Shown here one piece after another: positions 28,947 through 36,786 of a stretch of 64,000 bases of DNA. This DNA is from Acidimicrobiaceae bacterium (GTDB lineage: Bacteria; Actinomycetota; Acidimicrobiia; Acidimicrobiales; RAAP-2): assembly GCA_003132305.1 (NCBI GenBank), contig PKXJ01000004.1, positions 86,830 through 150,829 on the forward strand. Reading direction: 5' to 3'. The first letter of the stretch is position 1, and each line of letters opens with the position of its first letter. A program made the translations under genes and the position numbers. The notes below the pieces were generated by a model, which made no database searches, was not told the origin of the DNA, and saw only the letters and a program-made list of their open reading frames with translations.

Positions 28947-30059
28947 CTAGTGAGAACGGTGCGTTAAGGGCGTCACAATTTCACCCGTCGCGACGTCGGC
29001 CCCGGGACTCAAAACGACGAAGGACGCGACGCGCGCGTCCGCCCCGATGCGCACGTGTGACGCTTCGACGGCACCGACGTAGGCGCTTTCGCCCACCTCG
29101 ACGTCACTGAGAACGGCGTGGGGTCCAATCTGAGCACCTCGAGCAATGACGCAGTGGCCCTTCAGAATCGTCCCCGGCAGGAGCGAAACTTCGGCCGCCA
29201 GCTCGACGTCGGCGTCGACGTAGGTGTCGTCGGGGTTCCACATCGTCACCCCTCGGGCCAACCACTGGTCGTTGATGCGCCGACGAAGGACGCGTTCGGC
29301 GCGGGCGAGCTGGAGGCGGTCGTTGACCCCCGACGCCTCGCTCGGGTCCTCAAGCATCAACGACGCGGTGAGGTGTCCCATCTCGTGCAGTACCGAGACG
29401 AGGTCGGTGAGGTAGTACTCGTGTTGCGCGTTCTGGCGACCGACGCGACGCAGCGCCGGCCCGAGCAGACTCTGACGCACCACCATGATCGAGGTGTTGA
29501 CGACGTTGATGGCTCGTTCGTCGACGTTGGCGTCTCGTTCCTCGACAATTCGCTCGAGCGTGCCGTCCTTGGCGTGGATCAGTCGGCCGTAGCCAGTTGG
29601 ATCGTCCATTCGTGCGCTCAGCACCGTTAACCCCACGTTGCGCTCTCGATGCACCGCCAAGAGGTTCGACACCGTGGAGCGGCGAAGAAGCGGGGTGTCG
29701 CCCGGAAGGATCAACACGTCGCCGTCGGTGACACCAATCGCGTCGTCAATCGTCGAAAGCGACACCGTCACGGCGTGACCGGTACCGAGCTGTTCGTTCT
29801 GCTCGACGAACGTCAGGGGAACGTCGCGGCGCGCGCGTTCGCTGAGCTCTTTTTCGACCCACGTCGCGTTATGGCCCACCACGACGATGGTCGCTCGGAC
29901 GTTCTCCTGCGCGGCCGCGTCCAGGACGTAGAGGATCATGGCCCGCCCGCAGAGTTGGTGCAACGGCTTGGGCCGTGACGAACGCATCCTCGTTCCCTCG
30001 CCAGCGGCGAGCACCACGACGCACGTAGGACGACTCACCCTTCCATCTCTAGCAGTCAT
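28947..30059 (-). CDS. glmU: GlmU-type N-acetylglucosamine-1-phosphate uridylyltransferase, short form
   Basis: A 370-residue protein against about 450-480 for bifunctional GlmU. The N-terminal uridylyltransferase domain is intact: VVVLAAGEGTRMRSSRPKPLHQLCG, LGTGHAV, ILPGDTPLL. A shortened left-handed beta-helix begins near residue 235 and ends at about the point matching E. coli Arg333 (here LSPGADV). The segment with the acetyltransferase residues equivalent to Lys351, His363, Tyr366, Asn377 and Lys392 is absent. Only 29 bases separate its stop from prs, so no detached fragment exists. The start may be ATG 30059 or GTG 30038. Confidence 0.85.
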   Translation of the reverse strand: MTARDGRVSRPTCVVVLAAGEGTRMRSSRPKPLHQLCGRAMILYVLDAAAQENVRATIVVVGHNATWVEKELSERARRDVPLTFVEQNEQLGTGHAVTVSLSTIDDAIGVTDGDVLILPGDTPLLRRSTVSNLLAVHRERNVGLTVLSARMDDPTGYGRLIHAKDGTLERIVEERDANVDERAINVVNTSIMVVRQSLLGPALRRVGRQNAQHEYYLTDLVSVLHEMGHLTASLMLEDPSEASGVNDRLQLARAERVLRRRINDQWLARGVTMWNPDDTYVDADVELAAEVSLLPGTILKGHCVIARGAQIGPHAVLSDVEVGESAYVGAVEASHVRIGADARVASFVVLSPGADVATGEIVTPLTHRSH

Positions 30060-30063
30060 CCCC

Positions 30064-30077
30064 TACGATTCAAAGCG
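30064..30077 (+). promoter_or_regulatory. Possible -10 element for a leaderless alpha/beta-hydrolase mRNA
   Basis: TACGAT at 30064-30069 ends 7 bases before the GTG start at 30077, the spacing expected when transcription begins at the start codon. The divergent glmU start is only 17 bases away, leaving no room for a leader with a ribosome site. The -35 would lie inside glmU and is not clear. Confidence 0.35.
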
Positions 30078-30964
30078 TGCCCGTGTTTTCTTACGATGAA
30101 TTTTCGCTTTTTCACGAGAACGCGAGTGAGTGGGACCTCGACGTTCCCGGACCCAGCGTGCAGCGGTTCTTTCTTGCGGTGGACGGACTTCGCCAACTGA
30201 GCGGACTGCGCTGGGGCGAAAGTGACCCCGAGATCGTTCTCGTGCACGGCGGAGCCCAGAACGCCCACACGTTCGACACCGTGGCGCTCGCGCTCGACCG
30301 TCCCCTGCTCGCGCTCGATCTCCCCGGGCACGGGCACTCCGACGCGGGGCCCTTTGGGGCGTCGGCGATCGCGAACCACGCGCTCGACCTCGAGCGTGCG
30401 CTCGAACAGCTGACTCGTGGGGCGTTACCGCTCGTGGGCATGTCCCTCGGGGGCCTGTGTTCAATCCTCGTCGCCGCCGAGAGGCCAGACCTTGTTCGTT
30501 CGCTCGTACTCATCGACATCACGCCGGGCGTCAACGCCGACAAGGCCAAACACATCACGGACTTCGTGAACGGTCCACGGATGTTCGACAACTTCGACGA
30601 GCTGCTCGCGCGCACGATCGAACACAATCCCACGAGGTCGGTCTCGTCCCTGCGACGCGGCATTCTGCACAACGCCGTGCAACGTCCCGACGGCACGTGG
30701 GTCTGGCGTCACCAACAGCACCCCCAGTCCGACCTCAGCGCGCCCGACGCCGGCGACCTCTGGGAGAAACTCGGCGCGCTCACCATGCCCCTCGCACTCA
30801 TCCGTGGAATGGCGCGGGGCTCGGTCGTGGACGACGACGACGAAGCGGAACTTCTTCGTCGAGTGCCCGAAGCGACGGTCATTCACGTCGCGGACGCCGG
30901 GCACTCGATCCAGGGCGATCAGCCCGTCGAACTCGCAAAAATCCTCGAACGCGTCTGTTTTTAG
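30077..30964 (+). CDS. Alpha/beta hydrolase
   Basis: A 295-residue cytoplasmic hydrolase. It has the oxyanion-hole motif VLVHGGAQN, the nucleophile elbow GMSLGG with catalytic Ser, and a C-terminal His in VADAGHSIQGDQP; the acidic residue is likely in the RGMARGSVVDDDDE region. No signal peptide. Substrate unknown; family members include esterases, lipases and haloperoxidase-like enzymes. GTG 30077. It is followed by tRNA-Gln on the opposite strand. Confidence 0.88.
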   Translation: MPVFSYDEFSLFHENASEWDLDVPGPSVQRFFLAVDGLRQLSGLRWGESDPEIVLVHGGAQNAHTFDTVALALDRPLLALDLPGHGHSDAGPFGASAIANHALDLERALEQLTRGALPLVGMSLGGLCSILVAAERPDLVRSLVLIDITPGVNADKAKHITDFVNGPRMFDNFDELLARTIEHNPTRSVSSLRRGILHNAVQRPDGTWVWRHQQHPQSDLSAPDAGDLWEKLGALTMPLALIRGMARGSVVDDDDEAELLRRVPEATVIHVADAGHSIQGDQPVELAKILERVCF

Positions 30965-30971
30965 ACGTTCT

Positions 30972-31047
30972 TGGCTGGCGGGGGAGGGCTCGAACCTCCA
31001 ACCTACGGATTCAAAGTCCGTCGTTCTGCCAATTGAACTACCCGCCA
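30972..31047 (-). tRNA. tRNA-Gln (anticodon UUG)
   Basis: A standard class I cloverleaf on the minus strand: acceptor TGGCGGG/CCCGCCA, D arm with AATTGG, anticodon loop CTTTGAA (UUG), T loop TTCGAGC, discriminator G73 as expected for tRNA-Gln, and an encoded CCA end at 30972-30974. Confidence 0.96.
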
Positions 31048-31065
31048 CTACCGGTACTGTGGCAA

Positions 31066-31080
31066 TCTTCAGAGATTCTT
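31066..31080 (+). promoter_or_regulatory. Candidate direct-repeat operator before the two-component system
   Basis: TCTT occurs at 31066-31069 and 31077-31080, 11 bases apart, within ATCTTCAGAGATTCTTAGAG. OmpR-type regulators bind such direct repeats one helical turn apart, and the same core recurs before the redox operon. Likely an autoregulatory site; inference only. Confidence 0.35.
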
Positions 31081-31153
31081 AGAGAATGTCTGGCGATGCT
31101 TAATACCAATCAGCAACACTAGAGCCTGTTAACTAACCCAACGAAAGTCGCAA

Positions 31154-31855
31154 GTGACTACCGCTCCCACACCCAACTCCTACGTGGCCATCGTCGACGA
31201 CGACTCGGCTATTCGCTCGTCCCTCGGACGCGCCCTGCGCATGGAGAACTACGACGTCGAACTCTTCGAAGACGGTACGAGCGCCCTCAAGTCGATCCAA
31301 CTTCGCGCGCCCGACGCGATCGTGCTCGACCTGCAACTGCCCGATATTGACGGACTGGAAATCTGTCGGCGCATTCGCCGCTCCGGCGATACGACGCCCA
31401 TTTTGATGTTGACCGCGCGCAACGCCGTGAACGACCGGGTCGAGGGTCTCGACGTCGGAGCCGACGACTACCTAGTGAAGCCCTTCGACCTGGCGGAGTT
31501 GCTGGCGCGACTGCGCGCGCTGCTGCGTCGACACAACGTCGGCGACGTCGACGGCACGGTGCTTCGCTTCGAAGATCTCACGCTCAATCCTCAGACGCGC
31601 GAAGTGCACCGCGGCACTCGACTGATCGAACTGACCAAGATCGAGTTTGACCTCCTCGAACTTTTCTTGCACCACCCGCGCCAGGTACTCACTCGCGATC
31701 AGATCCTGGATCTGGTGTGGGGCTACAACTTTGACTCGGGCACGAACTCCTTGGCCGTCTACATTGGCTACCTCCGGCGCAAACTCGAAGAAGACAACAA
31801 GGCGCGACTCATCCAAACGGTGCGCGGAGTGGGCTACGCGCTTCGAACGTCGTGA
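31154..31855 (+). CDS. OmpR/PhoB-family response regulator (MprA-like)
   Basis: A 233-residue regulator. The receiver domain has acidic residues in VAIVDDDSA, the phosphorylated Asp in IVLDLQLPDIDG (about residue 60) and the conserved Lys in DYLVKPFDLAEL. After a linker comes the winged-helix DNA-binding domain ending in AVYIGYLRRKLEED and VRGVGYALR. GTG start. It overlaps the kinase gene start by 4 bases, so the pair form one signalling unit. A redox operon follows on the same strand and is a likely target. Confidence 0.94.
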   Translation: MTTAPTPNSYVAIVDDDSAIRSSLGRALRMENYDVELFEDGTSALKSIQLRAPDAIVLDLQLPDIDGLEICRRIRRSGDTTPILMLTARNAVNDRVEGLDVGADDYLVKPFDLAELLARLRALLRRHNVGDVDGTVLRFEDLTLNPQTREVHRGTRLIELTKIEFDLLELFLHHPRQVLTRDQILDLVWGYNFDSGTNSLAVYIGYLRRKLEEDNKARLIQTVRGVGYALRTS

Positions 31856-33192
31856 CGTTTCGCGTACGCGTCATCACGGCGACCGTGGCGGCCGCCGCGA
31901 TCGCCGTGATCCTCGCCAGTTTTGCGTCGTACCTCATTGCGCGTAGCGCGATTCTGCACTCGGTGGACGAGTCGCTGATCCAGGCTTCGCAACAGCGACT
32001 ACGCGTGAGCGACGACAACCGCGTCACCGGCTCCTACTCCGAGACCGTTCTGCCCACGGGCCAGACGTTGCCGACCTCCAACGTGCCCATCGACGCCACG
32101 ATCAAGAGCGTCGCGAACGGCAAGAGCTCGCGAGTCATTCGCACCATCACCCTGGAGGGTCAGTCCTACCGCGAACTGATCGAACCACTGCCTAAGAACT
32201 CGGTCGTCAACTGCCCGACGGGCACCTGTCAGATTTCGACGACCTCGGCGCAGCTCTACATGGTCGACATCACGGGACAGGTCACCGAACTCAGTCGCTT
32301 GGTCTCGACCCTGATGCTCGTCGCGGCGGGCGGTCTGCTCCTCGCGTTTGGCCTCGGACTCTTCCTCGCGCGCCAGGCCCTGCACCCCCTCGAAAAGGTC
32401 ACCAACGAGATCGAAACGGTCGCCACGACCAACGATCTGCAGTACCGGCTGACCGAAGGCGACGCCGACGAACTGGGACGGCTCCGAAGAGTCTTTAACC
32501 GACTCCTTCGATCGGTCGAGAGCAGTCAGACCCTGCAGCGTCAACTCGTCCTCGACGCGAGTCACGAACTGAGAACGCCGCTGACGTCGCTACGCACCAA
32601 CGCCCAGGTACTCTCGCGCGCGCCCGAACTCAATCCCGAGGAACTCCGCCAGATCACTGACGACATGGTCACCCAAGTCGACGAGCTGGCCGCGCTCGTC
32701 ACCGACCTCGGCGAGCTCGCCCGCGGCGAAAAGTCCGAGGGCGAACCCGAGACCCTTCGACTCGACGACTGCGTCGACGAGTGCGTAGAGACCGCTCGCA
32801 CCTACGCGCGCATTCGCGACATCACGATGGACGTCGAGTTGGAAACTTCGTTCGTGCGGGCCCGACACGACCGTCTCAATCGCGCGATCTCGAATCTACT
32901 GACGAACGCCGTAAAGTTCACCCCCGTCGGTGGACGGATCATGGTCACGACCTCGCACGGCACGGTCACGGTCGCCGACAGCGGCGCGGGCATCAGTGAC
33001 GAAGACCGCCAGTTCGTCTTTGACCGATTCTGGCGATCTCCGTCTGCCCGATCGCTCCCGGGATCGGGGCTCGGACTCTCCATCGTGGCCCAGGTCGTTG
33101 AGGAGCTCGGCGGCACCGTCGCCGTGGATCGAGATCCGACGCTCGGCGGCGCCCGATTCATCATCAGCGTGCCCGAAATCACCGAAGCGTAG
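31852..33192 (+). CDS. Sensor histidine kinase (MprB-like)
   Basis: A 446-residue membrane kinase, partner of the preceding regulator. Transmembrane helix 1 is at about residues 7-30 and helix 2 at about 153-175 (LMLVAAGGLLLAFGLGLFLA), enclosing an extracytoplasmic sensor of about 120 residues that has two cysteines (NCPTGTC) which could respond to redox state or form a disulfide. A HAMP domain, HisKA with phosphorylated His in DASHELRTPLTSL, and an HATPase domain (NAVKFTP, DSGAGISDEDR, GSGLGLSIV) follow. Everything needed for activity is visible. The stimulus is unknown. Confidence 0.94.
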   Translation: MTFRVRVITATVAAAAIAVILASFASYLIARSAILHSVDESLIQASQQRLRVSDDNRVTGSYSETVLPTGQTLPTSNVPIDATIKSVANGKSSRVIRTITLEGQSYRELIEPLPKNSVVNCPTGTCQISTTSAQLYMVDITGQVTELSRLVSTLMLVAAGGLLLAFGLGLFLARQALHPLEKVTNEIETVATTNDLQYRLTEGDADELGRLRRVFNRLLRSVESSQTLQRQLVLDASHELRTPLTSLRTNAQVLSRAPELNPEELRQITDDMVTQVDELAALVTDLGELARGEKSEGEPETLRLDDCVDECVETARTYARIRDITMDVELETSFVRARHDRLNRAISNLLTNAVKFTPVGGRIMVTTSHGTVTVADSGAGISDEDRQFVFDRFWRSPSARSLPGSGLGLSIVAQVVEELGGTVAVDRDPTLGGARFIISVPEITEA

Positions 33193-33213
33193 TGTCGGCG
33201 CGCATTCTGTCAA

Positions 33214-33244
33214 TCTTCTTAAGGAGACGAAGCCACATCTTAAG
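33214..33244 (+). promoter_or_regulatory. Candidate operator/promoter region before the redox operon
   Basis: TCTTAAG is found at 33217-33223 and again at 33238-33244, 21 bases apart (two helical turns). A further overlapping TCTT starts at 33214. The core matches the repeats before the adjacent response-regulator gene. Binding by that regulator is inference. Confidence 0.35.
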
Positions 33245-33278
33245 AATCATCCACAAGACTGGGGGGTGAGGAGAACCT

Positions 33279-33632
33279 TTGACCCCCGCCACCCGTACCC
33301 CCCAGCAACGCGATCGCCGATTCGCGCGAGTCCGTCGACTCACCCAGACCCTCCTCGTGGGCTCGGGCGTCGTTTCGGCCGTACTCGTGGTGTACCTCGC
33401 CGGCGCGGCCAAGCCCGCGGTCATCGTGCCAACCACGGTGCCCGCCGTGCCAACCACGGTGCCCACGACGACGAGCAGCTCTTCTGAGTCGGATGACGCC
33501 CCGACGACGACGCCCACGACCGGGTCGGTCACGACGCCCACCACCGGATCGGTCACCACGCCTACGACCGTGCCGGTCACGACGACCACGGTGTGCACCA
33601 CGACGCCCTCTGGTCAAGTGACCTGCTACTAG
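33279..33632 (+). CDS. Single-pass membrane protein with Thr/Pro-rich tail, function unknown
   Basis: A 117-residue protein from a TTG start, with GAGGAG 5-10 bases before it. About 24 basic cytoplasmic residues, one transmembrane helix (TLLVGSGVVSAVLVVYLAGAA), then about 70 extracytoplasmic residues made almost wholly of Thr, Pro, Val and Ser with a tandem TTGSVTTP repeat. It ends in CTTTPSGQVTCY, with two cysteines. No domain is recognised. It is the first gene of the redox operon, the place where an FMN-binding flavinylation substrate might be expected, but I see no such domain. It could be a wall-spanning linker or cofactor carrier. Confidence 0.65.
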   Translation: MTPATRTPQQRDRRFARVRRLTQTLLVGSGVVSAVLVVYLAGAAKPAVIVPTTVPAVPTTVPTTTSSSSESDDAPTTTPTTGSVTTPTTGSVTTPTTVPVTTTTVCTTTPSGQVTCY

Positions 33633-33639
33633 TGGCGCC

Positions 33640-34539
33640 ATGAACTTCAAGATCTGGGGCGTCAGCGGAACGCTCGTTACCGAGCACGATCACCAGATGA
33701 TCTTCGCCCAAGATCGGCTCTGGCACTGGCTCGACGAGTTCGACGTTACGTGCAATCGTTTTCGAGACGACTCGGAGATCTCACGATTGAACGCTCGCGC
33801 CGGCGAGACCGTTCCCATTAGCGCCACCCTCGAACTCGCCCTCAGTGCGGCGCTCGTCGCGCGCGAAGCCACCGAGGGGCTCTGCGACCCCAGCGTGCTG
33901 CCGGCGCTGCTGGCTCTGGGCTACGACGTCGACTACGACGAACTCAAGGCCCGAAACGACACGACCCTCGCGGCGCCGGTGAAGGGCGCGGGGCCCGACG
34001 CCTTCGCCCTCGATCGAGCGGAGCGCACCGTAACGCTCGCCGCGGGATGTCAACTCGACCTCGGCGCGAGTGCGAAGGCGCTCGTGGCCGACTTGATCGC
34101 GAACGACGTGGCCCCTTCGGGCGGCGTGGTCGTCGAAGTCGGTGGCGACGTCGCGGTTCGCGGTCACGGGCCCCAGGGTCTGTGGGCCATCGGTCTCAGT
34201 GACTCCTTAGAACTAAAGGGAAATGAACCGCGCGTCGCCATTCAGAACGGCGGTATTGCGACGTCGTCGACGACGACGCGCACGTGGCGCGCCAATGGAC
34301 AGCTCGTCAACCACATCATTGATCCGCGAACGGGAAGTTACGCGGTGGGTCCGTACGCCTCCGCCACCGTTTCAGCGAGCAGCTGCGTTCTCGCGAACGC
34401 GTTCGCGACCGCGTCGTTGCTGTGGGGCGAGGACGCCGCGTATCACGTCGCGCAGGCCGGTTGGTCCGGCCGTTTCGTGCGCGGCGACGGAGCCGTGGAG
34501 TTCGTGGGCGGCTGGCCCCTCGACGAGGTGCCCGCGTGA
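33640..34539 (+). CDS. apbE: ApbE-family FAD:protein FMN transferase
   Basis: Attaches FMN covalently to Thr/Ser of target flavoproteins. The 299-residue product has LDLGASAKALVADL (FAD/Mg site), VEVGGDVAVRG, GGIATSSTTTRTW and the family signature HIIDPRTG. No signal peptide or lipobox is seen, so it appears cytoplasmic, unlike the usual exported ApbE. No target with a D-x-x-[ST]-G-A-[ST]-type motif was recognised in the window. It overlaps the next gene by 4 bases (GTGA). Confidence 0.92.
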   Translation: MNFKIWGVSGTLVTEHDHQMIFAQDRLWHWLDEFDVTCNRFRDDSEISRLNARAGETVPISATLELALSAALVAREATEGLCDPSVLPALLALGYDVDYDELKARNDTTLAAPVKGAGPDAFALDRAERTVTLAAGCQLDLGASAKALVADLIANDVAPSGGVVVEVGGDVAVRGHGPQGLWAIGLSDSLELKGNEPRVAIQNGGIATSSTTTRTWRANGQLVNHIIDPRTGSYAVGPYASATVSASSCVLANAFATASLLWGEDAAYHVAQAGWSGRFVRGDGAVEFVGGWPLDEVPA

Positions 34540-35282
34540 TTGCCCTCACGACGCCGTATCTCTGGTACACGACACGGGCCACCGGCATGGTCGCCCTAAT
34601 CCTCTTCACGCTCGTCGTCTCACTGGGAACGCTCGTGGCCAACCGAGTCGGTGGCACGGTCGTGGGACGCTTCGAGGTCAATGAACTGCACCGTTCGATC
34701 TCCATCGTGGCCATGGTGTTCTTGGTCCTTCACATCACGACCACGGTGGTTGACTCGTACGCGCCCACGGGCTGGCTGTCGGCCATCATCCCCTTCGCCT
34801 CGAAGTACCGAACAGTCGGGGTCGCGATTGGCGCCGTGGCCTTTGACCTCATTCTCGCCGTCTGGATCTCGAGCCTTCTCAAAGTTCGCGTGAAAAACGA
34901 GTCGTGGCGCTTAATCCACTGGTTTAGTTGGTTGGCTTTTTCGAGCGCCATCCTCCACGCCTACCTCACCGGCACCGACACCAAGGATGGCGTCGGACTC
35001 GCCGTGGTGGCGGCGTGCGCCCTGTGCGTGTTCGTGACCGCCCTGTGGCGTTACTTGGCGCGTCCCGCTCGAGCCGCTGGCCGTACGGCACTCTCCCCGC
35101 TCGCGGCGGCGAAGGGTCTCGCCACTCCGAGGGCGACGCAGTCCGGCCACGCTTCGGCGAGCTCTCCCTCGGCCTTTCCACGGAGCCCGGACGCCCGGGC
35201 AAAGTCCAGGCACGCATCACCGGACACTCCCTCATCCTTCCCACATAGTCCGGCTCCTCGCCGCTCGAAGAGGTATCGCTAA
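34536..35282 (+). CDS. Ferric-reductase-like di-heme membrane protein
   Basis: A 248-residue polytopic membrane protein with about five or six hydrophobic helices, ending in a basic, Ser/Pro-rich tail of about 60 residues. Four histidines lie in pairs, in ELHRSISI, VLHITTTV, LIHWFSWL and ILHAYLTG, a pattern fitting two bis-His b hemes as in ferric reductase and NADPH-oxidase-type domains. No FAD/NAD domain is attached; the NuoF-like protein that follows could donate electrons. GTG 34536 is chosen for its overlap with apbE. Its stop and the next start share bases (TAATG). Confidence 0.83.
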   Translation: MIALTTPYLWYTTRATGMVALILFTLVVSLGTLVANRVGGTVVGRFEVNELHRSISIVAMVFLVLHITTTVVDSYAPTGWLSAIIPFASKYRTVGVAIGAVAFDLILAVWISSLLKVRVKNESWRLIHWFSWLAFSSAILHAYLTGTDTKDGVGLAVVAACALCVFVTALWRYLARPARAAGRTALSPLAAAKGLATPRATQSGHASASSPSAFPRSPDARAKSRHASPDTPSSFPHSPAPRRSKRYR

Positions 35283-36556
35283 TGCTCGCGCACGAACTCC
35301 CCCGACTTCTCTTTGGCACCCCGGGCAACCCGTTGACGCTGGCGCAACACAAGGCGACTTTCGCGAGCACCTTCAACGCGGAGTCGCTCCTGGGCGAACT
35401 TGAGGCTTCGGGTCTGACCGGGCGAGGGGGTGCCGCTTTTCCCACCGCTCGAAAGGCTCGACTCCTTCGAGAACAGCGCGGACACCACAAGGTGGTCGTC
35501 GTGAACGCCATGGAAGGCGAACCGGTTTCCTACAAAGATTCGACACTGCTCAGCACCAACCCGCATCTCGTACTCGACGGCGCGGCGATACTCGCCTCGA
35601 TTATTGGCGCCAACCACGTCATCGTTTGCGTTTCGCGCGACAATCCCACCGCCGTGGGACACGTGCAACGCGCGCTCGACGAACGCCAGCGAGGCGGTTC
35701 TAAGGGGCCCGAATTCAACCTCGAAACAGCGCCGTGGCGTTACGTGGCCGGTGAGGAGTCCGCTTTGGTGCACTGGCTCAACGACAACGAATCGCTGCCC
35801 CAGTATCGCCCCCAGCGCCCCGACATCCTCAAATTGAGCCATCGCTCCGTCCTACTGGACAACGTCGAAACGTGCGCCAACGTCGGATTGATCGGACGAT
35901 ACGGCGCCGCGTGGTTTCGCACCTTGGGAACCAGGACCAGCCCGGGGTCTGTCCTGGTCACACTCACCGGCGCCGTCGAGCGCCCCAAGGTTCTCGAAGT
36001 CGCACCGGGCATGACCCTTCGAACAGTTCTCAACGTCGCCGACGCCGACCCCGACCCGCAAGCCTTGCTGCTCGGGGGTTACGGCGGCTCGTGGCTGGAC
36101 GGCGCGTTGCTCGATACGCCCTACGACAACGAGTCCTTGGCGCCGTTGGGCGCCTCGGTGGGTGCGGGCATCGTCGTGGTTCTCGGACGCCAGGGCTGTG
36201 GCGTGGTCGAGACGCAACGAGTCGTCAAGTGGATGGCCAACGAGAGCGCCCGCCAGTGCGGACCGTGCGCCTTTGGACTTCCGGCCCTTAGTGAAGATCT
36301 CGCCGAACTGAGTACGGGATCACGAAACTCGACGAAAGCCCTCCAGAGACTCGAACAACGTTGCGGCGTCATCGAGGGTCGAGGCGCCTGCCATCACCCC
36401 GACGGTGTCGTGCGCCTCGTTCGATCGGCGCTTCGCGTTTTCGCCGAGGACTTCAAGAGCCACTCGCGAGGTACGCCGTGTCTCGGCTCACGCTCGAAGA
36501 AGTACTTCGTCGCGGTGCCGCGACTCGAACACGAAAGCGAATTGATATGGGTGTGA
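35282..36556 (+). CDS. NuoF-like FMN/iron-sulfur oxidoreductase
   Basis: A 424-residue relative of the complex I 51-kDa subunit. FMN/NADH sites are seen in GLTGRGGAAFPTARK and NAMEGEPVSYKDS; an SLBB region occupies the middle; a C-terminal iron-sulfur domain has RQCGPCAFGLPAL and GRGACHHPDG. The first of the four usual cluster cysteines is not conserved, but an extra Cys (QRCGVIEG) is close by. There is no NuoE or NuoG partner, so it must work with the ferredoxin and the di-heme protein of this operon. It likely moves electrons between NAD(P)H or ferredoxin and the membrane. It overlaps the ferredoxin gene by 10 bases. Confidence 0.88.
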   Translation: MLAHELPRLLFGTPGNPLTLAQHKATFASTFNAESLLGELEASGLTGRGGAAFPTARKARLLREQRGHHKVVVVNAMEGEPVSYKDSTLLSTNPHLVLDGAAILASIIGANHVIVCVSRDNPTAVGHVQRALDERQRGGSKGPEFNLETAPWRYVAGEESALVHWLNDNESLPQYRPQRPDILKLSHRSVLLDNVETCANVGLIGRYGAAWFRTLGTRTSPGSVLVTLTGAVERPKVLEVAPGMTLRTVLNVADADPDPQALLLGGYGGSWLDGALLDTPYDNESLAPLGASVGAGIVVVLGRQGCGVVETQRVVKWMANESARQCGPCAFGLPALSEDLAELSTGSRNSTKALQRLEQRCGVIEGRGACHHPDGVVRLVRSALRVFAEDFKSHSRGTPCLGSRSKKYFVAVPRLEHESELIWV

Positions 36557-36786
36557 GACGGCGCACGGGCGGCTTCTATCTTCGAGTGAACCCGATTCTC
36601 TGTGACGGCTTCGGGCACTGTCACGAACTGGCCCCCGAACTCGTGAATATGGACGAGTGGGGCTATCCGATCATCGAAAAAGAGCCGACGCCACTGAGCG
36701 AACTCGCCGCGCTCGAATCCGCGCGCTACGCCGTACGAGGCTGTCCGCGCCAAGCGCTGCGCATCGAACGAGTCAGCGAAGCGTAG
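36547..36786 (+). CDS. Ferredoxin, probably [3Fe-4S]
   Basis: A 79-residue ferredoxin from ATG 36547. The cluster ligands are in ILCDGFGHCHELAPEL and GCPRQALRI: three cysteines in the CxxxxxC...CP arrangement of small actinobacterial [3Fe-4S] ferredoxins, with Gly/His in place of the fourth. The longer open frame upstream is within the NuoF-like gene and is rejected. It is presumably the electron partner of the NuoF-like protein. The 3' end overlaps the convergent VOC gene by 14 bases. Confidence 0.85.
   Translation: MGVRRRTGGFYLRVNPILCDGFGHCHELAPELVNMDEWGYPIIEKEPTPLSELAALESARYAVRGCPRQALRIERVSEA

Noticed and set aside
30084-30464. Minus-strand open frames over the alpha/beta hydrolase gene
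   Set aside because: Arg/Gly-rich shadows opposite a gene with intact HGG and GMSLGG motifs.
33514-33580. Tandem DNA repeats as a possible CRISPR or mobile element
   Set aside because: The repeats encode TTGSVTTP units in frame within the Thr-rich protein, with no spacers or terminal repeats.
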